Below the pieces are notes generated by a model. The model did no database searches. It saw only the letters and a list, made by a program, of their open reading frames with translations, and was not told the DNA's origin. Position numbers and translations under genes: made by a program. A stretch of 64,000 nt of DNA, taken from contig JAQGDQ010000058.1 of NCBI GenBank assembly GCA_030141605.1, positions 573,352-637,351 on the forward strand, read 5' to 3'. Positions 29,076 to 41,399 of the stretch are shown one piece after another. The stretch comes from Tubiluchus corallicola. Taxonomy: Eukaryota; Priapulida; Priapulimorpha; Priapulimorphida; Tubiluchidae. Within the stretch, counting starts at the first letter, position 1. Every line of letters starts with the position of its first letter.

Positions 29076-29079
29076 CACA
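29033..29079. repeat. (CA)n/(CG)n microsatellite
   Basis: CACGCGCGCACGCACGCACG-type run passing into pure CA, in the 3'UTR region of the beta-lactamase-like gene. Confidence 0.9.
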
Positions 29080-29227
29080 AACGGAGAGGGGAGGGTGACG
29101 AGGCATAATAACCGCGCATGGATCAACGGCACCCGTAAAATATACAGTACCTGGTCGTTCGTGAAAAAACAAGAAAGTGACGCTTATGCACATGCACATG
29201 CACCTATCAGTTGCTAATTGTGATTCC

Positions 29228-29233
29228 AATAAA
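29228..29233 (+). terminator. Candidate polyadenylation signal of the beta-lactamase-like gene
   Basis: AATAAA 388 bases after the stop codon, the first good match downstream. It is not confirmed. Confidence 0.35.
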
Positions 29234-29249
29234 ACAGGTTGCAAATGTG

Positions 29250-32200
29250 TATAAAATGGTGGACAATGTTTAATTGGTGCTTCACAAATAAGCCACATAT
29301 TTGTATATAACACATCTACGTATCATTCTAGTAACATAAACAGTTGAAAATGCAATAGTGACCACTAGCAAACAAAAAATCATTAAGATAACACAATGAG
29401 AACATGTTTCCGTTAATCATAGATAACAGCGCATTATATCTGTGCACGGAAGTACTATAATAATAATAATAATAATCACACTTGTAAAAAACGTAAAATT
29501 ATCTATGTACTATGTCTATAACAGTAACTAGCTACAACACATTTTATATGTATAGATAACTAGTAGGCCTAATGGTAATCTTTATGAATATATCTTATAC
29601 GTAAGTGATTACTTAAAGTTGCAAAGCAGAGAAATTCAACGATTACAAAACATTTGCAATTTTCGATATTTATCTTTACAAATGGTACTTGCGACATATC
29701 AAACTGCCAAAAATCGAACGTAGAAACTACCTTGAACATACATACTAGCAGTGCGTAACACCAAATCAGAGTATTTTTAAGGAAAAAATGTTCAAGTTTC
29801 CTAAACATTATGCTGAATTTTTAATTTGCTGGTAAAGTAGCATAATAGGAAAGTTCCTAATAATACAGTTCCTAGCCTATATGCTAATCAAATAAAAATT
29901 TAACTAAAGTTACGATACACCAGACTCTCACTTTCCAAAAAAACGTGCCTGTTTTCTTAAAAACTGATCTTGGCCTGTTATTAGATGAAAAGCAGGCTTT
30001 CAGTAAGAATATAAGTGAAGAAGTATAACTTGTATAAGACAAGTCAAACAGTACATAAAAATGAAGAATTTAAGTTTAAATAACTTTACTTTAACAATTT
30101 TTGTTGCTAAAGCACATTAGTGTTCCTAAATGAACAGTTAAGTAATTTTCGTAATAATAATTGAAAATTTATTTCAGTTTTTATTAATTACATAACTAAA
30201 AGCCTGCAAATAAATTAAAAAAAACACATTATTCACTGTCGAGGTTCATGCAATAAGTTTAAAAACAACTGACATAAATGAATAACTAATAACATACTGT
30301 ACAGGAAATATACACAATAATAACATCACAACAATTTACTTATCTTCATGGAAGAAATTGTTCTATAAATATCACTAAAATAATAATCATAATAATAATA
30401 AAATACTACAAAATTTACATAAAACGCCTCTTTGTCTGTATAACATATAGTGTGAGCAGCCTGTCATGTGTAAATAATTAATAATTTTAATGATGTCAAA
30501 AGCTTCAGTGATTAACATTATTACAGTTACACGAAAAGTTTTATATGATAAACTACTTGTAACAGTAGCAGCAAAGTATATAATGACTTAGTGGAATGAA
30601 GTATAAATATGTTAGTAATGTTAATATACGCGCGTATGTTTGATATTACACATTGAATGTCTGCACTGTACACATCGGACATGAAAAGAATCAACTGTAA
30701 GTGACGACGAAAAATTAATCTAAAATTTTGGGATAATTTCAAAACTGTTCACATATTCTTTTGTAGCAACATGGCACGGCATGTCATGACGTGTCTGTAG
30801 CACCCAAATATTGTGCTAAAACAAAAACGCAAACTAGCACTTGTGAAATGCCTGATACGATAAAATATCTGCCAGATGAACCATGTAGAATCTTTAGATG
30901 CCATATTAATGCTAATTTTGATTTTTTGGCAAAATATGAAGTACCATTTCCGTCGTCATAATAGCGAAATAGATATTAGATACTTATTACTGCTATTAGG
31001 TACTTTCAAACATATCTGTTAACAAAGATGTGAGCAATTCTGATCATCCAGTGAGTAAAAATTTGTTGTATACTTTTTGAGCTACACAGAATAGAACACG
31101 AACAAATGAATCAATACGTGTTACAGTTTAAAATTTCACTTAAACAAGAATGAACAAATGCATATAGCACACCACTTTTACATTGTCAATACTTAATGCT
31201 TATTACTATCTAACATAACACGTTTGCTGCTACAACAGGGATGTACATCTGTTATCTGAAACTGAAAATGCGAGTTCTGAAAAAATCTTTAACATGTTCT
31301 TGTAGGTACAAATACAGGCTTGGATACATATGCCTGAAAATGTTGCAATGTGTAAACGTGGGTTTACATAACGTAATAAACAGTGACCAAAAACAACATA
31401 ACAAAAAAAATTACTGGGTGCTAAACAAAGCAAAATATCAAACTACTGATAGTAATAAGGAAAGCACAACGCATATAGATACACTATTACTATTACTACC
31501 ACCACTACTACAGTGCAGAAAATGATAAAATGTTTCAAGAATGAGCTTTGATACAGTAAGGACTTAACGAACTCCCGTAGAAAAAACAAGCAGTATCTAT
31601 GTATAAACTGCACAGGTGACAAATTAGGCAAGCATTTACATTCAAATTATTATTATCATACACAATAACACAAGTACCCATGTGTGCATACTTCTGGGGA
31701 ATTTAAATCATAATCCTCCTTGTAACTATTAAAAAAAATCACACTCCAGGACGTCCATAAAAACAAAAAATCAGATCACTGACTGCATTAAGAGGACAAA
31801 ACTTACAGCTACAGGACACTTGTACTGGGAAACTTACACATCAGCGGGAGTGCATTTCATATGCATAGGAAATGCTGCTAATTAAGGTTATCTACTGGGA
31901 CTTTAAGAAATACACAACATTATAAATAAACTATTTTTACAATACTGCTCTACTCTGCTGCCTTGTAATCTTAAATATAATGCTGTAGACAAATTACAGA
32001 AATGTACACTGAGCATCGCTGAACCCCCAATTGCAACAATTAATTTACAGTAGTTGCTTTTGTTTAGCTTAGAATTTTTTGAAAATCATAGGACAAAAGT
32101 TTGTCTGACCCAAAGGGAGACTTTTTGCAAAGCACAATATATGCAAAAACGTCACTTGCTGAATGATTAGCATAAGACACTACACTTACTATAATAGCGT

Positions 32201-33097
32201 CTGATTATCTAATACATCCCTATAACTTTGCACATAGGCTTCAGACATAGGCCTTTTCTTTACTAACAGCTTTTTTAAAGGACATTGTGTAATAGTTTTC
32301 AAAAACCCATCATAAAGATTGCATGTTTTGAAAACCATATTTCTTGGGTCAGAAGCTGCATACACATAAAACATGTAAACTTTAAGCTTCTAGGCCAATA
32401 TTTAAAAGTTTAATGCATAGTTGATTATACTGTGTGAAACATGCCAAGCAAACAGCCATTCGAAATATAACAAAATTTGCTAAAATACGAATCAAGCTAA
32501 GTAAATTGCTGAAAATATGCATGAATGACTTCAATAAAATAATAAATCAATAATTTAAAATTTTCTAAACTAATTTGTCGCACATTTGTAGCTAGAAAAC
32601 AATAAAATGCAGCAAGCTAGTTTACACTTGTTTCAACAATCAATGGTTGATGCTGAAACTTCACCATGGTCACCCACATATACATGACACCACTTCAAGA
32701 GAGGGCTTGCATCGCAAATGTATATAATTAGAGGAAAATGTTATAACGGGTTTGTGCCAAAGATGCAATGACAAACTACAAATAATTACGATGTCAATGT
32801 TAGACAATGGTTAAAGTAATAATATAATACTCAGATATAAATAATGTTCATGGAATGTTTTAAAACCACTGAGAGAGCATACAGTATCATTAAGTTAAAC
32901 ATTCTTAATTAAAAAAAACAGTGAAAATCAATTACTTCAACAACAAATAGCAACTAACGTTAAATGGTGAAGCAGTTTCTAGACTTAGTGGTTTTCATCC
33001 GCTATATTTCTATATTGCTGTGGGACAAACTGAAATGACTGTCTGAACTAGACTACACTAAGTGGTACCAAAAAAATTTCGATGGTCATACAATAAC
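29250..33097. other. Tail-to-tail spacer between the convergent genes
   Basis: Very AT-rich, no exon recognised. It should contain the 3'UTR of the Ig/FnIII gene on the minus strand. No minus-strand AATAAA was seen close to the stop; the first I noticed is at 30168-30173, so the UTR may be long. Confidence 0.45.
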
Positions 33098-33318
33098 CTA
33101 CAATCTCAGAAGGGTTGAAAGAGTTACTAGTAAAGTGGTAGAAATGCACATTGCTATTGAGTTTGCATTGCTTGACGGTTCTACAACAGGTCCGTCGACT
33201 GTTTTAATCATAACTTCATGAGGGTTAAAGCTGGGTCCGACCTTATTCACTGCAAAAACTCTAAATTCATACTCAGTGTTTGGTGTCAAGTTCCGCACTT
33301 TTATCACTTTTTTCTCAC
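33098..33318 (-). CDS. IgCAM exon I (second half of FnIII, GPI-type C-terminus, stop)
   Basis: Acceptor TTTATTTTTAG. It reads VRNLTPNTEYEFRVFAVNKV, a linker and a hydrophobic tail of about 20 residues ending at the stop 33100-33098. Confidence 0.92.
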
Positions 33319-33387
33319 CTAAAAATAAAAAAACATTATTTATGCATGTTAATGACATTTCGTGAACATTTTATTGCATTCTGTGAG

Positions 33388-33424
<37 letters not shown>

Positions 33425-36400
33425 GCGTGTATGCGCGCGCACGCCTGCATGCATGTGCTCTTTAATAACTGAAATATATGTTCAAAAAAATCTATTATGA
33501 ATTTTTAAAACAAATTGCTGAAATTTTAAAAAAAAATTGCTAAATGGGTAACAGTTTAATAACTGCTTACAAGTGCACTTGACAACGGGTTGCTAGCTAT
33601 TTTATAATTTATCGTGAAAATGGTTGTATTCATCCAGTTCAGCAACTTGGAGCATTTGAAAGCTGAACGGCGTCTGACAATACATTGACATTGTATGTAC
33701 ACAGGTATAATCCGAAATTATGAGATTTGTTTAAATATAATGGAGTGAAGTATATAAAGGCATAAAAAGTTGCAAGACTTTATGTACAAGTCATTAAGAA
33801 AAGTTATTACGCTGCTTATTTTAAGTGCAATTCATTACAAGGTCATTGTAGTAGTTGTAGTATACAAAATGTGGTCTGCTGCAGGCCTTTATTGCCAAAA
33901 AAAACACCTGAAAAAATATATGCTCATGAATAGGAAGCCAAAATGGCAATAAACCAGAAATTAGTTATTAGTCTTTACAGATTTTCTAGTGGTAAATGTA
34001 ATAAATTTCGCATTGTCTAAAACCACGTGTTAGTTAGACTTCTATATACCTGAGCAGCAAAAATACCTCAACGAACAACAGCTCCTGTTTGTCGCCTATT
34101 TTAGCTATTAAGAAATAAACAGAAGTAAACTGTTAGAACAATGACAAGATCAAGTCGCACCAAAAAGAAATCTAGGCACTAGACAACCAAAATAGTATTT
34201 CATTAAAAAGTCTTGCACTTTTTAACTCTTTTTAACTAACTACTTAATTAACTTTTAATTAGCTCATTAGATGGCAGCACATAGCTTGCATAAAACGTAC
34301 CAATAGGGAATTCCTGTTCTGCATTCCAGATATTTTCATTATGTTTTTTGTACTGCACGCGGTAAGCTGTCAACTCAAGACCTCCATGGCTGATAGGTGG
34401 CTCCACTTTTAGCGTGACTGTACTCGGTGTGATCTTTTTTGCCTGAACACCTTGAGGTGGATCGGGTGCAACTGAAGAAATAAAGAAAAATTATCTATGC
34501 AGAAATGGGACATATTACCCATAGGACGATGCAACACAAAGTGTTAAAAATGCAGATCAGACCGAAGTGCCAACAATATTTGAACTGCTTCATAAAAAGT
34601 TGAATTTTCAAAGCTTGTGACAATTTTGCCCAAGAAGTTTAATAACTTCACTAGATTTCAAAAAAACATGGTAAATAACCTGGTCAAAGGACACAATAAT
34701 TAGTACAAGAAAGTAATTTACATGTTGACAAAGCTAGCACATTCGAATTATTATTTATACTCCAAAAATTGAAAAAATAGTTATTCGTGCAGGTAAAATT
34801 TAGAAAAGTAAATAAAACATTCAAGTTGGAAATAAACCTGATATTTTAATGGATTCAACTGAATATGTTGTTTCCTCAATTAAGTCAATTCAGTAAAATT
34901 TAACAAATTAAGAATGGATAGCTCACAGATACTGTCGTTATGAAGGTAACTAATTTAATTATAATTATTACTAATTATTTAGCGATAATGTTACATTACA
35001 AGACAGATTGATGAACTGATGCTGTGTTACGATCTGACGCTAATGATTTTCTTGCCACAAACAATCAATTTGGCATAATCACCAGGAAAAAGGCTAACTA
35101 ATAAATATGACTTACAGGCTTCGTTAAGTTTAATCTGTTGTTCAACTGGGAGAGAATTGACTCCATTATCCGCTTGACATTGATAAGTTGTGAAATCGCT
35201 CTCATTATCAACTGTAAACTATAACAAATGATATTTTGACATTAAAAGACAGTGTAATCATTAGCATTTCCATCACTAAAAACACCTCAAAGAGCATGCA
35301 TGCAAATGCATTCAAATTAAACTATGTAATTTGTGATGTCAGCTTTGAATGAAAATGTCTACAGAGTGGTACATGGTGTTTCGAAAGAATTAGTGCCCTA
35401 ACAAATGCTGTAACCACAGCAGTATTACAACATACAAAATCTAGCAAGTACAGTGAGCTTATACTGGAATGTATATAAAGCAAGTTATTGTAATATAATG
35501 CGTGTAATTCAATCAGCATATCAGCACATTTCAACTGTACTATTTCTTTTCGAGCAACATGTAGCATCAAAAAGAAAACCACACACCAACAGGGATTTAC
35601 ATAAAGAAAATCTGTTTAAGAACTACATGCCATAAAATGAAAGGCACACCACACAAGATATGAGACAGTAAATGCACATTATCGTACCTATAAAAACAGA
35701 TTTATTATAGCTAAAAACAGTTTTCAAATCTCACAAGGCAAAACAGATAAAAGTCGTAACACCTATGAAACAAATAAAATCTGACACCTTCAAAATGCTA
35801 CTGAAGTCTTTATCATCTGTAATTGTTTCAAATCGCTCATCTGTCTCAGATTCTAGCTGTTTCAATGGTACACCACCTTTGTACCACGTGTACCTGAAAA
35901 AATCATTGACTGCGCATCTTATGAGCACACAGTAATGCAACCACATAAATATTTGGTACAACACTTTGCAATAGACTGACATTCCCCTTTCTTAAACTTC
36001 ATAAGAAGTGCTTTATTTACTGAGTATCATGACTTGCAACTACTCTCCTTTGAACCTTTCTCACCACCAATATTTCTCCCCTTTAATAAAAATTTGTCAA
36101 TACTATAAAACCACTTTAATTCATCACAACAATGTTCCAGAATCAAAACTTATAATGAAGCAACTCTAACAGAACTGTTGAAACTCCCTTTACACTGCAG
36201 GTGTGATCGTAACATTGAATAAAAAACATTTTATAACTTATGTATATGTGCTATGTATGAGTAAGTTCCACTGTAATCTGCCTCTTTATTATATATATAT
36301 ATATATATAGGCAAATAGCGCACGATGCACAGCCACTTCTTTCTCAGCATAAGCAAAAATACAATTCAACAAATTAATATTATTTCATTTTTACCCACAT

Positions 36401-39400
36401 TATCTGCAGACAAGCATCTACACTTAGTTAGAAACAAAATTCTTTTGAGTTATCTATAGGATGCTTCAGCATCCATAGTCCTCAGTAATTCACCTACTCT
36501 TTCTTTACTGCAATTCATTATGGCATCATCGTTTTTAAACAGTGCAACGTGTTTTCAACAGCAAAATTTACTTAATGTAGAGGGCTGTGGCAAGACCGGA
36601 ACGTATATAATTGCCAAGGATAATACTTTAAGATAAAATGCTGCGGTGTCTTAGCAGTGCATCTTCTCTCAATCAGGTAAATAGGATAAAATGACAGATA
36701 AAGTTGCCCAGCCACAGTTTTCTTGGCGATCACCCATATACTTGCTCACCAGTTTAGTGTTGCATAAATTTAGGTGCTAAACAAACACATGACCATTCAA
36801 CTGTAAACTCATGGAGTCATCAAAATAAAAGTCAATGTAAAACAAGATAAAAATGCCTGAAAACATAGAGTGAAGCTGGCAAAATCATCAGAACGCAAGA
36901 TTAAGACATCTAAATAGGCATTGAAAAATTTGAAAACGTGTTCAACACCTAAAGCAAACAGTCAAAAATATAAACTCATGTTTGGATCACATTTTTAAAA
37001 CGTTCACATTCAATGAACTCTTACGTTGCAGGTGGTCTTGCATCTGCCTGACAATAAAGTTCTATCTCCCCTCCTATCCAACCATATTGAGATTTAGTTT
37101 TCGACGTAAACTTTGGTTCATCTGGAATATGAAAAAAATGCTTGAAGTTGCTTTAGAATGAAAACGAAAAATGGGGGCTAATGAAACTGATAATTTCCAA
37201 CCTCAATTTTACAAATACTTTTCTATTAAAATTGACTAGCTTTTCTTATTCTATTTTAAGTGATATTATAAACTTGAAATCATTGCATTTTGAAACTTTA
37301 AATAGGCGCGTTTGGTTGAGTTAATAATCATTACAACCGATCACAGCATTTTTCACTGCTCGCAATATTACAAAAACGCGTTGATCGTACAACAGAGGAC
37401 GCCACGTTACCGTGCAGAAGATTAAGCTGCACAAGTACCGGACTACTTTCCTCCACGAGAATAATAATAACTTACAATCTAAGGCGGAGCATTAACGGAA
37501 AGTTTTCAGCGTACATTACCCACAAACAAATTACGTATATCTTTTTTAAAGCATGTATTTATTTTAAACAACAACAAAAATACATGGATAATGTGAATGA
37601 AACGGAAGTTACTCAAGTAATTCACTTCTATTGTTATCAGTTAAACAGCATAAAAAATTGAAAATATGAAAACATTTATATTAGAAAAGTTTGAAGAATT
37701 TTATATCAGAAAAGAAATCAAGAATTGCTAATAAATTGTTTTTAAGCATTTATTAGCTGATCTCAAAAATCAAGAACAAATAAACTAAAAAGTAATTGAC
37801 TACAACCTGAAGTTCTCAAACCAGGAAAATAATACTTCAGCATTTTGTTGGCATGTACTACACAGCAAGAAAAATAATTACAACTCAGAAAAATTCTTTA
37901 GGGGACATTTCAACAGTCACATAGAATTTGAAATTAATAAACTGCTACAGACACAAAGAGTATTGCCTTTCGTAATTACCTCCTTTAATGAAAATCAATC
38001 GGCAAAAAATTTTCAAATGGATAAAAAAGTAATAACAGTAATAATATAACAGGAAACGCAACCTCATTGTATCATTATGATAAGCCACATGTCAAAATCT
38101 GCACCAAAATAGCCAAGAAGGTAGTAAAAAAATCTATGTATACAAGCACTAAATAGTATACATAAATAAACAAATAGCACACCCCAAGATTAGAACTGAT
38201 TAGTATAACAAATCAGTGGAACTTACAGTTTACAACAACCTCTATTGGAATACGCTTGAGTGAAAGTCGTGGTCCAGTAGTCCTGACCCGACATACGTAC
38301 GTCCCTTCATCCTCCATAGTTATGTGCTCTATCAATAATCCTTCTGGTGTTGGCCGAATTCTTCTATCCTCTGAGTTTTACAAAAAAAAATCGACAAAAA
38401 CATTACAAAACTAATTAACAATTCCATAATAAACTGACAGTGAAAAAAATAATGCACCTGTAATAGAATAGATGATAACATAGTTGAATTACGCCTAGTG
38501 CTTTCAAAGGGAAAACAATTACTGCAAAATGTAGGAAGTTTCTAATCTTTGGTAAATTCATTTAAACAGAAAAATTAATTTGCAACAGTGTAGCTTAAAT
38601 CTTTATCACAATTTTACATAGTTTTACAGTTGAAATGCAGACACTAAGAATCTATACGAGCAAAGTACCATTTGCACTCAGTTTTGGACATCTTAGAACA
38701 CTTAAGTGTTTAGCCATACAAGACAAAAATTATAGGTAACAAAGGAAATCCATGTCTTTCACGGACACTTTTGTTCAGACACGTATAAGATCTCCAAATC
38801 CTATGAGGCTGAGTTAAAATTCTTACATCAATAGAAATATTTCATTGAACCTCCTGCTCATTGCACAAACATTGTGTCAAGTTTTACAAATCAGATCACA
38901 ACACCATATTTCAGGATTTCCCACTTCTGACAAAGTTTTCACAGTAACAAGTTTTCGGCACATTTTATGATGGCTTTTCTCTGCCCTACCATTATTTTTC
39001 AGCTGAGAAAGTGTCTCCTTCCATTCGACTTTGGGTGGTGGATCGGCAGTGGCTTCACATTTAACTATAGCATCTTCATATTCGTTGAAAGATTGCTTTC
39101 GAGGAGCATTTGTTATTTCAAGGTCCTCTGAAAAATATTTCGCTCCGTTAATTTTTCTACAGAAATATGATCAATGGCCATGAATCTTAGTATTTTGGGA
39201 CAATGATTCAGATGAATTGGGCTGGGAAAAGCTGATATTGCCTTTAGTAGATGGCATTACTATTGGCGCCTATCTTGAAAGTTCCCAAACAGGATGATGC
39301 AATCTAGTGTATTTGCTACTTTTTGTGATTCTACCCTGCATGCGACTAAGACCAGCAGTAACTGATACTCACTGTAAACTTGAAGCACAAAAGACTGCCT

Positions 39401-41357
39401 TTTAGGTTCTCCGTCAACAACTCCTATACACGTGTACTGACCATTATCATCTGTCGTAACGCTATTCATTACAAGTGTACGACATCCACTACATTTCTGA
39501 ATCCAACCTTCTTCTGCGTGTATCGTCCTAAAGATTATCAACGTATTTGTTTATTTGCTTATTTGTTCCTTTGTTTGTTCGTTTGTCAACATTTTTCTTT
39601 CACACCAGTCATTCTTTCGTTCACTTACTCTACTCATATTTTCAGTCTTTCACACCCTTTTTGTTTCTATAAAACTCTTACCTACACAGGGCTAGTGTCA
39701 CAAAACTCACCAGGGCACACTCCGCAGGTTAAGGGACTTATGTCTATTCGTGACCCGTCACCCCGGGGGATCAATGGCGTGGGCGACGTTCCATGTTTCT
39801 TCGTTATACTGGAGCTCATTCTGAGTTTTCAACATTTGTATGTGACTAGGTGGAATCGAGGTCTTGTGCTTGATTGAATGTGGGCCATATGCGTACAGGA
39901 AAATTATCCGCAGAGGGCAAAACCCGAATTAAGTGTCGGGGACACTACTGCTTGCAGTGTCGAGTGACTTGTAGTATACCAAATGAAAAGCCTCGACGAG
40001 ACGAATTAAATAGTCAGAGTTCACTAGGGTATATAAACCGAAATTGGAGATTGGAGAGTCAATGATACCGATTCAGGCAGCACTAGTCTATGTAGTACAT
40101 CAAATTAAACTGAATAACATAAGCTACGCCCAGACTGGTTAAACAGTGATCCTGCCAAAAGCGAAAAACCAAAATTGGGTGGGTCGGGGAGACAATATTT
40201 AATGTTCCCAGTGCCGAACAGCACTTGCTTGTAATGCATCAAATGAAAAGCACTGATGATATAAATTAAATGGCATGAGTTACACCCACATTGCTTGACC
40301 CCTGACCCAAAGGTTGCAGGTCAAAAGTGATAAGCTTTGACTTTGGTATCTTGTAATAAATTACAAAGTATCAAGTGAAAAGTCTTGATGAGACAAATTA
40401 ATTGGTATACAGTGATCTGAAACCCCTTGACACTTGACCAGTCACGTGTTCCTGGTCAAAAAAACTAGGCGTTCCGATTTCACGGAAGTTATTATTGTCA
40501 GGCACAACAGTACTTATGTAAATATTGTTAATTTATATATCTGGAACACATTTTAATCTCTAAATACAGAACAAAAGCTGCCACTTAACTCACCTCCTGT
40601 CACAGAAACAAAATATCACCACCGTTTTTGACACAAAAATAATCAACAGTTCATTCATTTATTTATTGAACCACTCACTGATTTGTGTATCAATTCTAGT
40701 ATTTATTCATTCACTTAGTTAATATCATATCGTAATTGCAACACAGAATTAAATATTCGTGTGCTAAGCCCTCCAATTCTTATTTTTTCATAAATCTGTT
40801 CAAAAATGAGATTGGTGTAATTTGCATATTTTTCGTTTTGCCTTCTAGTGACGGTTGATGGACTACAAAGGTTACAGAACTGCATGAGTACAATTTTGAA
40901 GACAGACTCACAGACACAAATTGATCTTGAAAAGTTAATACGAGGTACGGGTCACAGAGGAGAGTAATAGCAAAACGGTGATAACAACAAATGGACAATC
41001 CGTCGTTGAATGTCGCTCCTTCTTTAATTAGATTATGGCTGTGAACATCAAAAATCACAATAGCATTGTGACTTAACCTTTGACGTTATTGTATTGAAAA
41101 AAGAAAGAAAGTGATGAAAAATTGTCGAGCTTGGGCCTGAGAGGCTGAAACCTTGCATGTACCGATATATATATATATATGTACATGTACTTACTTTGTT
41201 GGGTCTTCACTGATGGTGGAGCCATCTGGTGCCTGCCATTGCACATTTTCAAGTGTGTTGCTGTCAGCGCTGCGCGTGCAAGTGACTACCAGTGAGTTGC
41301 CCTCGGGTTTCTCTAGATCACCTTTAGGTGATAGCTCTAATTCTCCGGTTAATACAC
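33098..41357 (-). CDS. NCAM/fasciclin-II-like adhesion protein: three Ig domains, one FnIII, GPI-type tail (5' exon missing)
   Basis: Nine exons (41357-41195, 39527-39373, 39127-38990, 38370-38227, 37121-37025, 35893-35788, 35218-35116, 34471-34301, 33318-33098) join in frame into 431 residues plus stop. All borders are GT/AG and all intron phases match. Ig1 has VVTCTRS and NGQYTCIGV. Ig2 begins EITNAPRKQSFNEYEDAIVK and ends EDEGTYVC, very like the second Ig of NCAM and fasciclin II. Ig3 has IELYCQAD and TTYQCQADNG. One FnIII follows, split by an intron, with LTPNTEYEFRVFAVNKVG. The end, SIAMCISTTLLVTLSTLLRL, is hydrophobic without a cytoplasmic tail, suggesting a GPI anchor. Such proteins mediate cell-cell adhesion at the surface. 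The signal-peptide exon lies upstream and was not found. NCAM proper has five Ig and two FnIII, so this is a shorter relative. Confidence 0.9.
33386..33447. repeat. (GT)n/(GC)n microsatellite
   Basis: GT run with GCGTGTGC interruptions in the last intron of the IgCAM gene, about 70 bases from the final exon. Confidence 0.9.
34301..34471 (-). CDS. IgCAM exon H (first half of FnIII)
   Basis: Acceptor TTTATTTCTTCAG, donor GTACGT. It reads PDPPQGVQAKKITPSTVTL and GLELTAYRVQYK, the A to C strands of an FnIII module. Confidence 0.9.
35116..35218 (-). CDS. IgCAM exon G (end of Ig3)
   Basis: Acceptor TTGTTATAG, donor GTAAGT. It contains FTVDNESDFTTYQCQADNG with the second core Cys. Confidence 0.9.
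35788..35893 (-). CDS. IgCAM exon F (middle of Ig3)
   Basis: Acceptor GATTTTTTCAG, donor GTGTCA. It contains YTWYKGGVPLKQLE with the core Trp, and DKDFSSILK. Confidence 0.88.
36288..36309. repeat. (AT)n microsatellite
   Basis: Pure AT run of about 20 bases in an IgCAM intron. A similar one at 41164-41181 lies about 15 bases from the donor of exon A. Confidence 0.9.
37025..37121 (-). CDS. IgCAM exon E (first part of Ig3)
   Basis: Acceptor CATATTCCAG, donor GTAAGA. It contains EPKFTSKTKSQYGWIGGEIE, LYCQADARPPA. Confidence 0.9.
38227..38370 (-). CDS. IgCAM exon D (second half of Ig2)
   Basis: Acceptor TAAAACTCAG, donor GTAAGT. It contains LLIEHITMEDEGTYVCRVRT and IPIEVVVN, the end of Ig2. Confidence 0.92.
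38990..39127 (-). CDS. IgCAM exon C (first half of Ig2)
   Basis: Acceptor ATATTTTTCAG, donor GTAGGG. It contains LEITNAPRKQSF, EDAIVKCEATADPPPKVEW, the strongest NCAM/FAS2-like stretch. Confidence 0.92.
39373..39527 (-). CDS. IgCAM exon B (second half of Ig1)
   Basis: Acceptor ATAATCTTTAG, donor GTGAGT. It reads LVMNSVTTDDNGQYTCIGVV with the second core Cys. An extra pair of cysteines (KCSGC) precedes it, unusual for this domain. Confidence 0.9.
39945..40440. repeat. Degenerate tandem repeat with a unit of about 130 bp
   Basis: The word CAAATGAAAAG and a following AGACAAATTAAATGG-like block recur at about 39980, 40101, 40240 and 40371. Spacing is 121-139 bases. It lies in the intron between IgCAM exons A and B. 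No coding potential. Confidence 0.55.
41195..41357 (-). CDS. IgCAM exon A (first half of Ig1)
   Basis: Acceptor TTTTACTTCAG, donor GTAAGT, starting in phase 1. It encodes ELELSPKGDLEKPEGNSLVV, then TCTRSADSN and VQWQAPDGS with the core Cys and Trp. It is the first exon seen, and the missing upstream exon must end one base into a codon. Confidence 0.9.
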
Positions 41358-41399
41358 CTGAAGTAAAAGATATCACGTTTAGGTAATGATTTTAGCTTG

